NCBI RefSeq assembly: GCF_040954835.1
Contig: NW_027168394.1
Location: 112,501 to 176,500, forward strand
Length of the DNA: 64,000 nt
DNA from: Lepisosteus oculatus
Lineage: Eukaryota; Chordata; Actinopteri; Semionotiformes; Lepisosteidae
Reading direction: 5' to 3'
Both the position numbers and the translations under genes were made by a program. How positions within the stretch are numbered: position 1 is the stretch's first letter; every line of letters begins with the position of its first letter. The notes under the pieces are model-generated. The model saw nothing but the letters and a program-made list of their open reading frames with translations. It did no database searches and was not told the DNA's origin. Shown in pieces: positions 22,105-33,347 of this stretch.

Positions 22105-22560
22105 GGGCAGCTTTCCTCACACATACAGTGCAATGTACTGTACTGTTCCCGTTCATTGAATTCGCAGTTCTGCATCAGACCTCTAACTCGTTACATTAGC
22201 TTGGATTTAAGCCACGAAGCAGGCTTCTACTGTATAAACGTCTAGAGGAATCACAAACTATTTGAGAGGCCATCATCCCAGGGGGAACTGACAAAGTCTA
22301 TCCCTAAACACCTAGTGCAGTCTCTCGAGAGACTGTCAAAAATCGCTTTCTCCGTTTGCGTTGCAAGTAAGTGAAAACGCGGTATCAACCCAGAGCCACT
22401 TGGCAGCACGGGCATGTAAATACTGTTACTGTCACTGCTCGATACCGACGTTAGGCTACTATACCATGTTCAGCCACCGCTAGAAAATGTACGGCTCTAG
22501 TACCGGAGCAAAGAACAGGAGGGCCAACACCGAACGGGCACAAGTGTCAGACAAGGAGAG

Positions 22561-22642
22561 CGACAAGGATGGGACTCGACCCCATGTGTGCAGAGCACAA
22601 TGGATTAGCAGTCCATCGCCTTAACCACTCGGCCACCTCGTC
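22561..22642 (-). tRNA. tRNA-Ser(GCT), copy 2
   Basis: 82 bases, acceptor GACGAGG/CCTTGTC, discriminator G, perfect A box and anticodon arm (GCT). The T loop starts with G (GTCGAGT) instead of T, which hits the conserved T54 of the B box. Borderline between gene and pseudogene. Confidence 0.8.
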
Positions 22643-23021
22643 AACAAAACTGGGCTGTCCTGACATGGGTTGGCGCACTCCAGTTGATCTTTTTCTTTTT
22701 TTTCCCTCATACTCGAGGGTCATTTTCCTGTTCCACATGCGATTTCAACATTTTCCTTGGGAGATGTCAAGCCAGCAAGCCACTATTGTGGTTCAGTGGC
22801 CAGTGTGGAGTTCAGTGGCCCTGTTGTACACAGAAAGCACATTGAGCTCCTTGGACATGAAAAGTTCCAGATAAAAGCCATTTGTCATCCTTTCTCTTGG
22901 TGTCGATGTTGCTATTGTATGTAAAGGTGGCAACTTGCTCAGCGAGCAGGCGGAGCACACACCGAATGCAGATGTGTCTGAGTGGTGTGTCCAAGTGGCT
23001 GCAAAAAGACAGCACTCCCAG

Positions 23022-23095
23022 GGCGCCGTGGCTTAGTTGGTTAAAGCGCCTGTTTAGTAAACAAGAGATCCTGGGTCTGAATCCCAGTGGTGCCT
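23022..23095 (+). tRNA. tRNA-Thr(AGT), copy with stem mismatch
   Basis: 74 bases, anticodon AGT in loop TTAGTAA, anticodon stem CCTGT/ACAAG with one C-A clash, T loop TCTGAAT. Acceptor GGCGCCG/TGGTGCC. A T7 terminator follows at once. Likely weakened. Confidence 0.75.
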
Positions 23096-23534
23096 TTTTT
23101 TGTTCTGTGTTCTCTAACAGAACTGGTCATTATGGACAACCGCATACGTCTAGACTTAATTAAATGCAAGTATTCATTTCCTGTCTTGAACGACTTGTTT
23201 TTCTTAAAATGGATGCAACTTGCAAAATATGAAATACAAACCTCGCTAATCAGCGCTCGCGGCTGGCAAAAAAAAAAGAAGTCAGCAATGTTTTTTTCTT
23301 TAACCTTAAGCCTGCTAATGGAGAAGAACCTAGTCGCCATATCACATACATCCGTTTCAACGATAAGAAGGTAACAACTATCCTCACTCCAGTGTAAATC
23401 TCACGTTGAGGGCATATTTTTTTCCACTTTACCATGAGTCGGGCACAGTTGCACAGAGGCGAGAGCAGAGCAATGAGGTCACGGGGACAGGGGAGTCACA
23501 CGCTGGCGGTTTGAACACGCGGAAGATCACTGAG

Positions 23535-23624
23535 GGATCCACAGTATGTGGACCCTCCGTGCGCCATCATTCCACACTCCAGACTCTGAATCCTGCCATC
23601 CGAGTTAAGATCTCGGCGGAACCT
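23535..23624 (+). pseudogene. tRNA-Gln(CTG) pseudogene, copy 3
   Basis: Third array copy of the decayed Gln gene, with a further change in the anticodon stem (CCAGACTCTGAATCC). The same inserted segment is present. Confidence 0.7.
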
Positions 23625-24150
23625 GAGGCGCAGTTCTTTCTTAAAACGTAATCTGGTGAGCATTTCTAGAATCGTACTTGTATAGATGCAGCCTTTAATG
23701 TGTTGCTAGGTTAAAATTTATGACTTCTTGAACTTCAGTAGGCAACTGCCCTCTTGATTTCGGATTTAATTTCTTTATTACAGGGGCGCTTTTATGATGA
23801 CAGAGTCATGTTCAGGTACTTTGCTTGATGGAGGAAGCTCATTTCGGACTCTGTGATCTGCTCACCTGGAAAGGTCTGCTGTACTTCTACAAGAGAGAAG
23901 TAGAGTCTGGAGGAAGGGACAATTTTATGATGCTTTGGAAGGTAATGTTTTTTTTTCTTTGAAATCGAAATGAATCAGAATATCAGTGCAAAAGACAAAC
24001 TCTTGGTTTGGTTTAAAGAGATATGATTTTAAAACAGACAAAATGTAGAAAACAGGTGTTTCTCACTTTTGGAAAAGAATGGACCGGGGGTAATATTTTA
24101 CTAGTTGCAGTGCTAAGCTCACTGGGTTACAGTCCTGCAATGTCACACCA

Positions 24151-24223
24151 GGGTCAGTGGTGCAATGGATAATGTGTCTGACTATGGATTAGGAGTTTGG
24201 AGGTTCGACTCCTGCCTGGCGCT
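24151..24223 (+). pseudogene. tRNA-Arg pseudogene with ATG anticodon
   Basis: Array Arg(ACG) relative in which the loop reads CTATGGA, so the anticodon has become ATG, nominally a histidine one. The D arm is GGTGCAATGGATAATGT, the T stem GGAGG/CCTGC has a clash, and the acceptor end is changed (CTGGCGC). Most changes are C-to-T or G-to-A, as expected from methylated CpG decay. Confidence 0.75.
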
Positions 24224-24284
24224 GGTTGTTTTTAAACACATCAGCCTACTCCCTAAGTAGCCTGTGCTACTTACTGCATTGTAA

Positions 24285-24610
24285 GAGCGATTGTGAGCGG
24301 TTTTGTTTTCTCTCTTTGACCAGCCCAGCTGCGCCCCACCCGAAGGCAGGGAAGCACAAAAATTGTATGGAACTCATTCATGCTCCTCTCCATGGAAATC
24401 TTTAGTAAAAGGCAAAAGATTTGTACGAGATGAAGAGAAACCAGAGTGCGTGGCTGGACAGCTGCAGGAGCCCAGGCCGCCTTCAAGCCCTCTGCCCTGC
24501 CGGTCGTGGTTGGCAATGCACCTGGCCTTACAAACGAGCCAGTGGGGCCCGTTCAGCTCCGGGCTCATCGCCTGCGGCTCTCGGCTTACCTGGCAGGGGA
24601 GATACCTTGA
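24285..24610 (+). promoter_or_regulatory. LINE 5' region matching one partial 508-bp monomer
   Basis: From GAGCGATTGTGAGCGG to about GGCTCTCGGCTTACC (24595) the sequence is the reverse complement of the satellite unit at 60896-64000. By position it is the 5' untranslated/promoter part of the LINE. It is rich in CpG. After 24597 it continues with a unique leader up to the ORF1 start. Promoter activity is inferred from position only. Confidence 0.75.
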
Positions 24611-24680
24611 TCAGCCTGTAGTTGGTGTAGTTGGATTGTTTTCTTGTTTTCTGGAAGCAGTGTTTGTTTTGCAGTTTGAG

Positions 24681-26077
24681 ATGGCAACCTTTGGATCCCG
24701 CAAGAATGCTGTACGTTTTGAGCTTTTGGATGACCTCTTCATGGATCGTATGCAGTTAGGCAGAAAAGTGTTACAGAAGGAACTTGGCTTTGAACCTCGG
24801 CACTTGGATTTCATCTTCGCTCTCCCAGGTCAGAAAGCATTTGAGGTTGTTTTTGCTACCTATTCTCTGTTTGAACAATGTGTGGATGTGTTTGAGGCAA
24901 AAAGAGGGAAAGTTCCTGCCCTTGAGAAGATCAACTTGCAGCCTCTGACACAGAGAGAGAGGAAAACGGTGCATGTTGTTATGTTCTCGGAAATGGCAAA
25001 GACGGAGGACATTCACACCTGGCTTAAGCAGTACTGCACAGTCCACCATGGAACTGAGGTTAGAGATGTTGACGGTATAAAAACAGGAGCAAGGAAATTC
25101 GAGGTTCGCTTGCTACCGGACAATGTAAATGGAGGCTTAAGGCACCTGCCCTCTACAATCCGGCTGGGCGCCTGCAATGGCTATGTTTTTTATGTGGGAC
25201 AACCAAAGGTGCGTCGGCGCTGTGGTGCTGTGGGACACCTGGCATCGTCCTGCACTGTGAAATGCTGCAAGACCTGTGGCAAACAGGGACATTTAGCCTC
25301 TGACTGTTCAATGCTGCCAAAGTGCAATTTATGTGGCTCGGAAGGACACGTTTTTAAGAACTGCCCTCACGCCTACGCCAATAAACTCAAAATGAGAAAG
25401 GATGAGGCAGTGCTTGTTTCAGCCAAACTGGCCCGAAAAGCCAAAGCAAACAACAAGTCAAACAAAGAACCCTTGTTGAACAAAGAGTCTCAGCCTCCAG
25501 CCAGGATCAGTCCTGCTGTGGCTCCGGGGCCGGTGGAAGAGAAATCCACTACGCTCCCACAACCGCAGACTGCACCAGACAAGCACGAGGGTTTGAAAAC
25601 CCCAGAGAACAGCGAGGACCCCTCCCCCACTCCTGCTCCTCAGAACGAGGGCCATTGTGGGGCCCCCACCGGTGGAGCGGGTCCAACGACGATACCCAGG
25701 ATTCAGCGGAGCTGCTTTTCTCAGACTCTGCAAGTGCTACAGATGCCCTCCTCTCCTCCATCCAGTCCGTCACGGAGGATCTGCAACAGCTGGTGGGTGA
25801 GGGGGAAGAGGAGACTGGTGCATCGGCTGCACCCCTTTCCCCTCAGTGCTACCAGGAGCTGGACTTGAGGAAAAGGAAAAATGACTCTGTTTTCTCCCCG
25901 AGCGAGGAGGAAGGAGAGCATGGCGATAGGGACAGCTGGAACCCCTCCACCCCTCCTTCTACCCCCTTCCTTGAAATGGACTCCGTGAACGCTTTTACTG
26001 CTGCCACCCTGATGAAGGCTCATTCAGAGGATGGCTGGCAGGAAATTGGTAAGAAGAAAAAGAAAAAGAGAAGGTAA
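24681..26077 (+). CDS. LINE copy 1 ORF1, CCHC zinc-knuckle protein
   Basis: RNA-binding ORF1 protein that would coat LINE RNA. The start MATFGSRKN at 24681 is chosen because everything upstream in the same frame is monomer-derived leader. Three zinc knuckles with C-x2-C-x4-H-x4-C spacing lie at residues about 177-235 (CRRCGAVGHLASSC, CKTCGKQGHLASDC, CNLCGSEGHVFKNC). A Pro/Ser/Glu-rich, low-complexity part follows. The frame changes near 25660: this copy has CCCCCACCGG where copy 2 has CCCCCCGG, a 2-base difference, so the first frame runs to 25868 and the conserved acidic and Lys-rich tail (ending KKKKKKRR) is in the next frame to 26077. Confidence 0.85.
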
Positions 26078-26135
26078 CAGGTGAGACCGAAGAGAAATGT
26101 GTTTTGTAAAGACTGGTTCCACTTTCTTATGTAAT

Positions 26136-28382
26136 ATGGCTCTAAACATAATTTCTCTTAACACCAGAGGTATCAATGACAGAGTTAAATGCCAGTGTGT
26201 CTTTGATTACCTCCAGCAGAGAGAGGGAGATGTGTTGATGTTGCAGGAGTGTGCTTTAGCCTATCAAGAGAGGTATAAAAGCTTTGAAGATAGGTGGGAT
26301 AAAGGGCCTTCTGTTTGGTCAGGGGACAATAACAACAGAGCCTCTGGCGTGGCCATTCTTTTCAAAGGATGGGCTTTCAAATTGAAAAGTATTCAGAGGG
26401 TCATAGATGGCAGGTTGCTGTGTGTGGATGTGGAATGGGGGACCGTTAACCTGCGGCTAATCAATGTGTATTGTCCTACTGACGTGGGAGGAAGGGTGGA
26501 GCTACTCAAGGCACTCTCTCCCCTATTGTTAAGTAGCACAGACGTGATAGTGGGAGGGGATTTTAATTGTATCTTAGAGCACACAGACAGGCAGTCTAGC
26601 TCTCCGATAAAATTGGATTCCAGCTCACTGGCCCTGCAAAACTTAGTTCAAGACTTTAAACTCTCAGACACATATAGATGTATATATCCCACAACAGCAG
26701 GATATAAATGGTCAGGGAGGAATAGCAGCTCCAGAATTGACTATTGCTTTGTCTCAGAGAGAGTGAAAGTTGTTGGGGTCACTCTTCAGCCTGTCTTCTT
26801 CTCAGATCATCAGGCTTTAGGGTGTAGAGTGGAACTCAAGGGCGGGACTGTCTTTGGCCCAGGCCTATGGAAACTCAACACTAAGCTGCTAGAGAACGAG
26901 GGGGTAGTATCCCGCTACAAGGAGAAACTATCACAGTGGCTGTCCTTGCAGTGTCTGTACGGGTCAGTAGGAGAGTGGTGGGAGGAGGTGAAGATGAGGA
27001 CAAAGGCCTTTTTCATGGCTGAGGGAAGGAAGGCTGCTGCCAGACGGAGAGGAGTGCTAGCCAGGAAACAGAGGCAGCTGCAGCGTCTCTACACGATGCT
27101 GCACAGTGGCTTCGCTGTGCTCGAGGATATCACCCTTTTAAAAAAGGACATCCGGAGCATAGCCGAAGAAAGTAGTCGAGGAGTGCTGTTAAGAAGCAGA
27201 GTGCAGTTCTTGGAAGAAAATGAGAAGTGTACTCGCTTCTTTTTCAGGAAAGTGGTAGGCTCCAAGTCTGTCATGGAAAGTGTAGTTGATGAGGAGGGAC
27301 GAGAGAGAACAGAGCCGAGTGCTATCCTCTCCTGCACCAAGGCCTTCTACTCAAGACTGTACAGCTCTACAGAGGTAAAGGATGAAGAAATTCATTTTTT
27401 TACCTCAAAGCTAGAAAACGTTTTGAGTGAAGAAGATAGGGAAGTACTTGAGAGGGATTTGACAATAGAAGAGCTGAGACAGGCTATGGAGAGCTTACAG
27501 AAGAGGAAAACTCCGGGTGCTGACGGGCTCCCTAAAGAATTTTATTGCACCTTTTGGGATCTGCTTCAGGATCCGCTACTGCTCCTATTCGAGCGAAGCT
27601 ATAAGACAGAATTGCTGCCTGACTCCTTAAGAGAAGGCACTATCTCTCTCTTGTTTAAGAAAGGAGCAAAGAATGACATAAAGAACTGGAGACCCCTCAG
27701 CCTGTTAGGCGTGGACACTAAGATCCTGTCCAAAGCCCTTTTCCTGCGCCTACAAAATGTAGTGGCCTCACTGGTAGGGAAAGAACAGACTTGTGGGATA
27801 GCAGGACGCCTGATGAGCGACAACCTGGCCTTGTTGAGGGATGTCTGTCTGTACTCAGAGGATCGCTCCCTCCCTCTGTGCATTTTAGGTGTAGACCTAG
27901 AAAAGGCCTTTGACCGCCTAAACCGGCAGTACTTAACATTGGTACTTGAGCACATGAATTTTTGCCCCATCATGAGAAAGTGGATTAACCTGCTGTACAC
28001 AGGTAGCAACAGCAGAGTAATGGTTAATGGCAATAGATCACACCCCTTTGAAGTCTGTTCAGAGGTGAGGCAGGCCTGCCCATTATCCCCCTTGTTATTC
28101 GTTTTGGCTATGGAGCCCTTAGCCTGTGCCTTGCGCCAGGATCAGGCCATTAATGGGATACCAGTGCCTGGAAGTGGGGGAGGAGAGGTAAAGACATCTC
28201 TATACATGGATGACCCTGCTCCTCTCTGACAATGCCTCAATTAGCAGAGCTCTGCAGTGCTGTGATCGTTTCTCTTTGGCTTCATCCGCAAAAATTAACA
28301 AATCTAAGAGTGAGATTTTTTATCAGAACTGGAGGGAGCCAAAAGAAGGACATGATCTCAGGCTGCAAGAGAAGAGAATTAA
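26136..28382 (+). pseudogene. LINE copy 1 ORF2, endonuclease and reverse transcriptase, truncated
   Basis: ORF2 starts at MALNIISLN (26136), 58 bases after ORF1 ends. Residues 1-235 are an AP-like endonuclease: SLNTRG, LQE, GGDFN, SRIDY and SDHQ motifs, matching the catalytic Asn, Glu, Asp and His positions of the family. The reverse transcriptase follows: TPGADGLPKEFY (27510), NWRPLSLL (27685), GVDLEKAFDR (27890), RQACPLSP (28068, usually RQGCPLSP) and SLYMDD (28198), the catalytic pair. Directly after YMDD four bases are missing relative to copy 2, shifting the frame; the rest reads in another frame to 28382, where the element is cut. The C-terminal domain is absent. Inactive. Confidence 0.88.
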
Positions 28383-29590
28383 TTTACAGGTGCCATTCCC
28401 CGGCATTGTGGCCATTGTCGGTGCTCACACGCGATAAGATAAGGCGGAGGAGAGTGGGGCATGCCCAGCGGCAGACATTCAAGGAGGGGGCAGTGCGAGG
28501 TGAGGTGAGGTGAGGTGAGGTGCGACACCCCGGAGCCCCGACGCAGCTAATGCGGAGCACTTGTTGGACTGGCATCGAAAGGACGTGTGCGCACGGACGT
28601 GGTGATTCCACACATCCTGAATAAATCATGATATTGTTAGTTGCTGTAGCTAGACGTTCAAATGAGTTTCATGGCCAGATGGACTGTTTCCTCCAGCGGT
28701 ATAGTATTGCAGTGAGACAGCACGATGCCTGCAAGACTGTCACGCTAAACGCCACAGATTGTGTTTGTGTTGGACAGTTGGACCCTACAGTTGGACCCTC
28801 GTCGACAACCTGAATAGCTTATTCAGAAGCAGTGCTGGACCGGGAACGAACCAGCTTCTTCCCAGGCACAAGAGTGACTTGTGAGGACTCGCGGTCACAC
28901 TCTGTGCATAGAGACTTTCTACCAGCCAGCCGGACTGCTGGTAGATCCCCTCGGAGCAACGACTGCCCTGCGCGCCGCAGTCAGATTCCTCCGCCCGTCC
29001 TACTCCGAGCTGCACCTTGACTGGTTGGCCGGTAGCCAGAGGACGCCGGGACAACGCCCATTGGACAACCGCTGGAACAGAGGCTGCAACAGAGCCTGTC
29101 AGCTGGTTTGGTGTTCGTGCCGGGAAATTCCAAATCCATACACAGTGGATAAGTAAACCCCATGTTCTACATTGCGTCTCGAGAATTTAATTGTACCTCA
29201 ACACAAGTTGTTATCAATTTAATTCATGAGTAATGTATTTACTTCCGAGTTTGGAGTAACAGTGGGTAATAACACTGATTAGCGATTTGGTAACCGAACG
29301 ATATATATTGACATATATTCTCTGTTGTGTATCTCTTTGTGTTTGCATCTCTTCGGGATTATATACCTTGTATATTGATAACCCTCACAGTAAGGTCTGC
29401 CACTCGTATCCAGGCAGACTAGTATATGTTTGGTGCACAATTTATATTAATAAATGTATCTAGTGTATTGAACCCCTGTGTGTGCGTTGTTAGTTGTTCT
29501 GACGATTGATTTTCTAAAAGCCCCAACGAACAACCTTGTGATTACTGCTACAATTAATAATTGTCTCAGTAAACCCATCAAACCATTACA
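28383..29590 (+). repeat. 5' LTR of element A (left edge uncertain)
   Basis: The right edge is set by ...AACCATTACA at 29590, ending in CA a few bases before the primer-binding site. Its last 450 bases align, with much divergence, to the inverted LTR at 37569-38989 (blocks ACATTTATTAATA, GGGTTATCA, ACAATTATTAATTG on the opposite strand). A GAGGT/GAGGTGAGGTG tandem lies at 28498-28520. 28595-28696 recurs at 55514-55618 as an isolated fragment. The left edge is given as the break with the LINE. Confidence 0.6.
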
Positions 29591-29595
29591 TTTAA

Positions 29596-29612
29596 TGGCG
29601 TCCCTGGGTGGG
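29596..29612 (+). promoter_or_regulatory. Primer-binding site complementary to tRNA-Asn
   Basis: TGGCGTCCCTGGGTGGG is the complement of the 3' end of vertebrate tRNA-Asn(GTT), including CCA (…CCCACCCAGGGACG plus CCA): 17 of 17 bases. It is five bases after the CA end of the LTR. This is where minus-strand DNA synthesis would have been primed. Confidence 0.85.
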
Positions 29613-32600
29613 TGAGTTTAGAATGAAATGAGAATCAGTCGCACAGAATAACTGAAGTTCAGCACAGCACCGCGGCTTCTATACGCGAATACCGGGTGTG
29701 CTGATAACTGCGTAAAGAAATCCCCCTGTTTTCTAGCGTTTAGTGTAACGTGTGCTGATTGGAAATCCATCTGCTCGGGTGTCTAGATTCCATACTGTAT
29801 TTTGGAAAAAGAAAAAAAAAAGTAATACTCTTAAAGTTTTTCTGACGTAATGACAATGGCTGCTAAAATGTCTGAAGTGGAGTCGCTTATAAGTACTATT
29901 TCTAGCGACGACAATCCTGGTTACTGGAGTGGTATCGAAAAGTTGAACTTTGATGATATTGAGAAGCTGCAAGTAGATTTAGTAGCTAAGGTAGCGAACC
30001 AGCTTAACACAGGAGTGTCTGTGAACGCAGTTCTGGTCCTATCGAGTTTCACCTTAAATCTAGCTAAACAGCTGGAACTGTCTTTGTCCGAGCTGACAAA
30101 GTTTCAAAAGCTTCAGGGAACGCTAGAAAGATATAAGGTGGAGCGAGTCGAGTTGTTGGATATAATCAGAGAAAAGAGAGTGAAAAATGAGGAAAGTGAA
30201 GACTGACTCAGGGAAGTTTTAGGTAAATTAGATGACTTGTCTGCTAGAGAAACTGCGGCTGAGGTAGCTAGGAGAGACCTGGAAGGGAGCTCGAAAGAAA
30301 AAGAAAAAGAAATTGAGAGTTTAAATGAGCTCAGCCAGGAAAGGCAAAAGGAGTCAGATGCTGCCGTACTGGAAGCAAAATAGACTAGATCCCACTTGCA
30401 TGCCAGCCCACCTAGCAGCCCGGAGCGCTCACCCAGCGCGCCGGGAGGAGGTTTCTCCCGGCCAGGGTCTGTGGTCGGATCGGCATGGGGGAGATCGCCG
30501 AGTCCTGCGCGAAACGCAAGGGCGAGTCAGTTCAGGCATAGACCCCCTGCTCCTGATCACGGCCGTCTCCCTGCCCGCGGAGAAACCGTAAAAATTAACC
30601 TCCACTCCCTGAGGCAGTTAGCCAAAGATGTAGAAAGGTTTGACCCGTCAGTGTCAGGGAATAATGTGGAGACCTACATCGATGAGCTGAGATATACTTT
30701 GCAGTTTATGCCCGAAGCGTCCGAACAGGAAAAGGCTATGTAAGTAAGGAAAACTACCAGCCGAGCGATCCACGAGTGGATGTCTAGACAAGGACCGGAA
30801 GTCTGTAATAGCTTTGAGGAGCTGTGTCAGGCAATGATCGGAGAATTTTCGGCTTTTATCGATCCCATAGCTGCCGTGGCTGCTGTGCACCATATTAAGC
30901 ACGAAAAAGCTGAAGCCCCTCGCGACTATTATCAGAGGCTTAGGCGCACTTATTTTGCAGGGCGGAATGAAGAGGGTTGCGAAGAGAACGTGAATTTCAA
31001 AGGTTTATTCATTGCTAATCTGCATCCCTCAGTCAGGAAAATGATTGTGATGCACACACAGCGATGAAAATGGCTGACATTAGAAGGTTGGCTCAAAAAG
31101 CCTGGGGAGCTGAAGTCTCTGCTTCCTCAGAGCGAAAACCTGCTAAAACGGCCGTGTTCGCCACTAAAGCCAGCAGGGTTGACGACTCGCCTCAGCTCGA
31201 GGCAGCTGAGGTTCCTGAGCTCGCTAAGCCCCGGCACAAAATAGGCAGGCAGGACCGCACTAAGCGTCAGAGCCGCCGTGAGCGCTACGGGGAAGGCAAG
31301 GGCTCAGGCAGAGTCTATCATAAGACTGGACGAAGGGAGTCGACTGCAGCCCGCCTGGCCAGGCTTGAACAAGCCCTGCCTGAGAGATCAGGACAGGGTA
31401 AACCTTCCGCACCGAATGCCAGAAGTGTGAATGAGCTTAGGGGGACCACGCCCCTTCTCACTGGAGGAGGCGGGGATCCGTCCCAAGCCCCTCCCTCAGT
31501 CTATCTGATTGGGTGGGAGGGTTCCTGCCTGGAAGAAGGCTGTGACTCTGAGTTGGGCGCTGACCCCGCCCCTGAAGTCAAAGAAAAGGCAGGCTTCCAA
31601 CAATTCTTAGGGAATCTCAGCCAGAAAGGCAAAGCAAGGCGTATTTATATCAAGGTTTTTCTTGAAAACGTCTTAGATAGAGAAGCACTGATTGACACTG
31701 GGGCTGAAATTAGTTTGATGTCAGCCGATCTACTCAGCGAGCTCAAACGAGTAGCGAAAGGAAAAGGCATCAGACTTAAGGTAGAACCGTGTAAGATAGA
31801 TATTTCCAGCTATACCCAGGATCATGCCAGGATCACACACCGAGTGTGGGTGGCACTTAGGTTCGGGCCAATGAACATGGTGCATCCTGTTTACATCTCT
31901 AGGTTAAAAAGAGAGCCACTACTCATTGGCCAAGACCTGCTTGACAGGCTGGAGCCTCTGGTGGACTGCCAGCGTGGAAAATTGTGGGCTCAGGTCAAAA
32001 ACCCTAAGCCTGTTGCACAGCAAAAAGGGGGATTCAGTGGTTATGCTGTGATCACACAGTGCCCACTGAACACTATAGCTGAGTTGGAGGTTCCTCCTGG
32101 TTCCTCTGGACGAGAATAAATGTCTCTTCTTGCTTTCCAAAACTACAGGGAAGTCCTGCCCAGGCCAGCACTCCCACGGTCTCCCAACTACAGGAGCAGT
32201 GCTCCGAGCAGCTGCTTGACCCGCCAGGTAAAGCACACCCCCTTTTCATCCCTGAAGAAGAGTGGATCTCCCTGTCCGGTAATGAATAGGAGTCCTTTCT
32301 GTGCACCCTGGTACCTCAGGGGGTCCAGGACTACCACCCCATGGTGGTGGGAGGGGGTCCAGGTGGCAGAAGTGCAGGTTGATGATGTAATTCTTAGCCT
32401 CAGCTCTGAGAAGTCCATAATCAGTGAAGGTCTGTTCGAGGACCTGTCGCGAAGCTGTCAGGTGACCCTGGTGACGCAGTCACAGGTTCTGTGGTGGGCA
32501 CCCCCACCTCATAGGTCCATTTGGAGCAAAGGAAGCTGTGTAGCTTCCATCTCCATCGGAAAAAGGAAGTTTGCTCACTACTTCCAGGTAGCACCTCAGC

Positions 32601-33257
32601 TGACCCATTCGGTCTGCATTGGTGCAGACCTATTGGTTCGACTGGGCGCCCAGCTGGACACAGTAAACAGTGTGCTGTGGAAACGGGTGGACCCAGATGC
32701 CCACTCTCTAAGCGGTGACCCCGAGAACATTCGGTCAGGTCAGACGATTCCTCAGGCCTGCCAGGTAGTAAACGAATCGGACCTGATCGTTCCTGCGTCA
32801 ACAGCAGGGTTTCCGGTACGCCTTGTCCTAAAGAAGGGACAGAGAATGGACGCTGAGATGGTTTTCTTCCAACCATCAGCTCAGTTTATCAGACTGAACC
32901 TAGCAGTCTGTTGTACCCCCACACTGGAACGGAATGGCCGAGCCACCTGCCTGTTGGTGCAGAACATAGCAAAACAAGATGTCAAAATCCCTGCTCGCAC
33001 TGACATGGGACTGGAATTGACAATAGTTTCTATGATTTCGAACTGGCCATCCCAGTACTGGGGCAGCTCCCTGGTCCCTTGGCTTCATAAAAGCGCCACT
33101 GTAATAAAGAAATTAAATCCAAAATCAAGAGGGCAGTTGCCTACTGAAATACAAGAAGTCATCAATTTTAACCTAGCAACACATTAAAGGCTGCATCTAT
33201 ACAAGTACGATTCTAGAAATGCTCACCAGATTACGTTTTAAGAAGGAACTGCGCCTC

Positions 33258-33347
33258 AGGTTCTGCCGAGATCTTAACTCGGATGGCAGGTTTCAGAGTC
33301 CGGAGTGCGGACTGATTGCGCACGGAGGGTCCATATACTGTGGATCC
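33258..33347 (-). pseudogene. tRNA-Gln(CTG) pseudogene, inverted copy
   Basis: Fourth 90-base copy, with the same inserted segment. The anticodon stem is further damaged (TCTGAAACC). Confidence 0.7.

Larger units (their letters stand above)
18260..22430. repeat. tRNA array unit, copy 3 (most complete)
   Basis: The only copy that contains all six positions: Ser(GCT) 18382, Thr(AGT) 18838, Gln pseudogene 19469, Arg(ACG) 20084, Ser(CGA) 21115, Tyr pseudogene 22019. The next unit follows in tandem; the Ser-to-Ser distance is 4179 bases and Thr-to-Thr is 4184. Spacers carry no protein gene. Open frames of 60-120 codons in spacers recur only because the DNA is duplicated. Confidence 0.9.
22430..24284. 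repeat. tRNA array unit, copy 4 (interrupted by LINE)
   Basis: Colinear with copy 3 from Ser(GCT) through Arg. It ends at the ...TACTGCATTGTAA phrase (24272-24284), which in other copies continues TCGTAC. LINE copy 1 is joined there. Confidence 0.85.
24285..28382 (+). mobile_element. Tx1/L1-type LINE, copy 1 (3' end missing)
   Basis: Non-LTR retrotransposon with about 325 bases of 5' region that is the reverse complement of the 508-bp tandem unit at 60.9-64 kb, then about 70 unique bases, ORF1 (CCHC knuckles) and ORF2 (endonuclease plus reverse transcriptase). The combination of a zinc-knuckle ORF1 and an AP-type endonuclease ORF2 fits the Tx1 branch of the L1 group. It stops inside ORF2 at 28382, where LTR-element sequence begins. 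Compared with copy 2 (55619-60222) nucleotide identity is very high, so both are young on the scale of this locus. Confidence 0.9.
28383..33082 (+). mobile_element. LTR retroelement fossil A (retrovirus-like), partial
   Basis: 5' LTR up to 29590, primer-binding site at 29596, gag-like region about 29.85-31.07 kb, and aspartic protease region about 31.06-32.12 kb ([17 protein letters not shown] around 31690). A following region at about 32.3-33.08 kb has a second protease-like fold and a VPASTAGFP block shared with the element at 40.6-41.25 kb. Reverse transcriptase, integrase and a 3' LTR are not seen. It joins inverted tRNA-array sequence at 33083. The family is uncertain between Ty3-like and retrovirus. 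Broken, with several breaks; old by LTR divergence from element B. Confidence 0.75.

Noticed and set aside
24271-26023. Opposite-strand open frames within the LINE (for example 25458-25733, 25721-26023)
   Set aside because: Shadows of the LINE ORFs; no independent features.
32188-32876. Opposite-strand frames across LTR element A
   Set aside because: Shadows of the element's own coding strand, with no recognisable domain.
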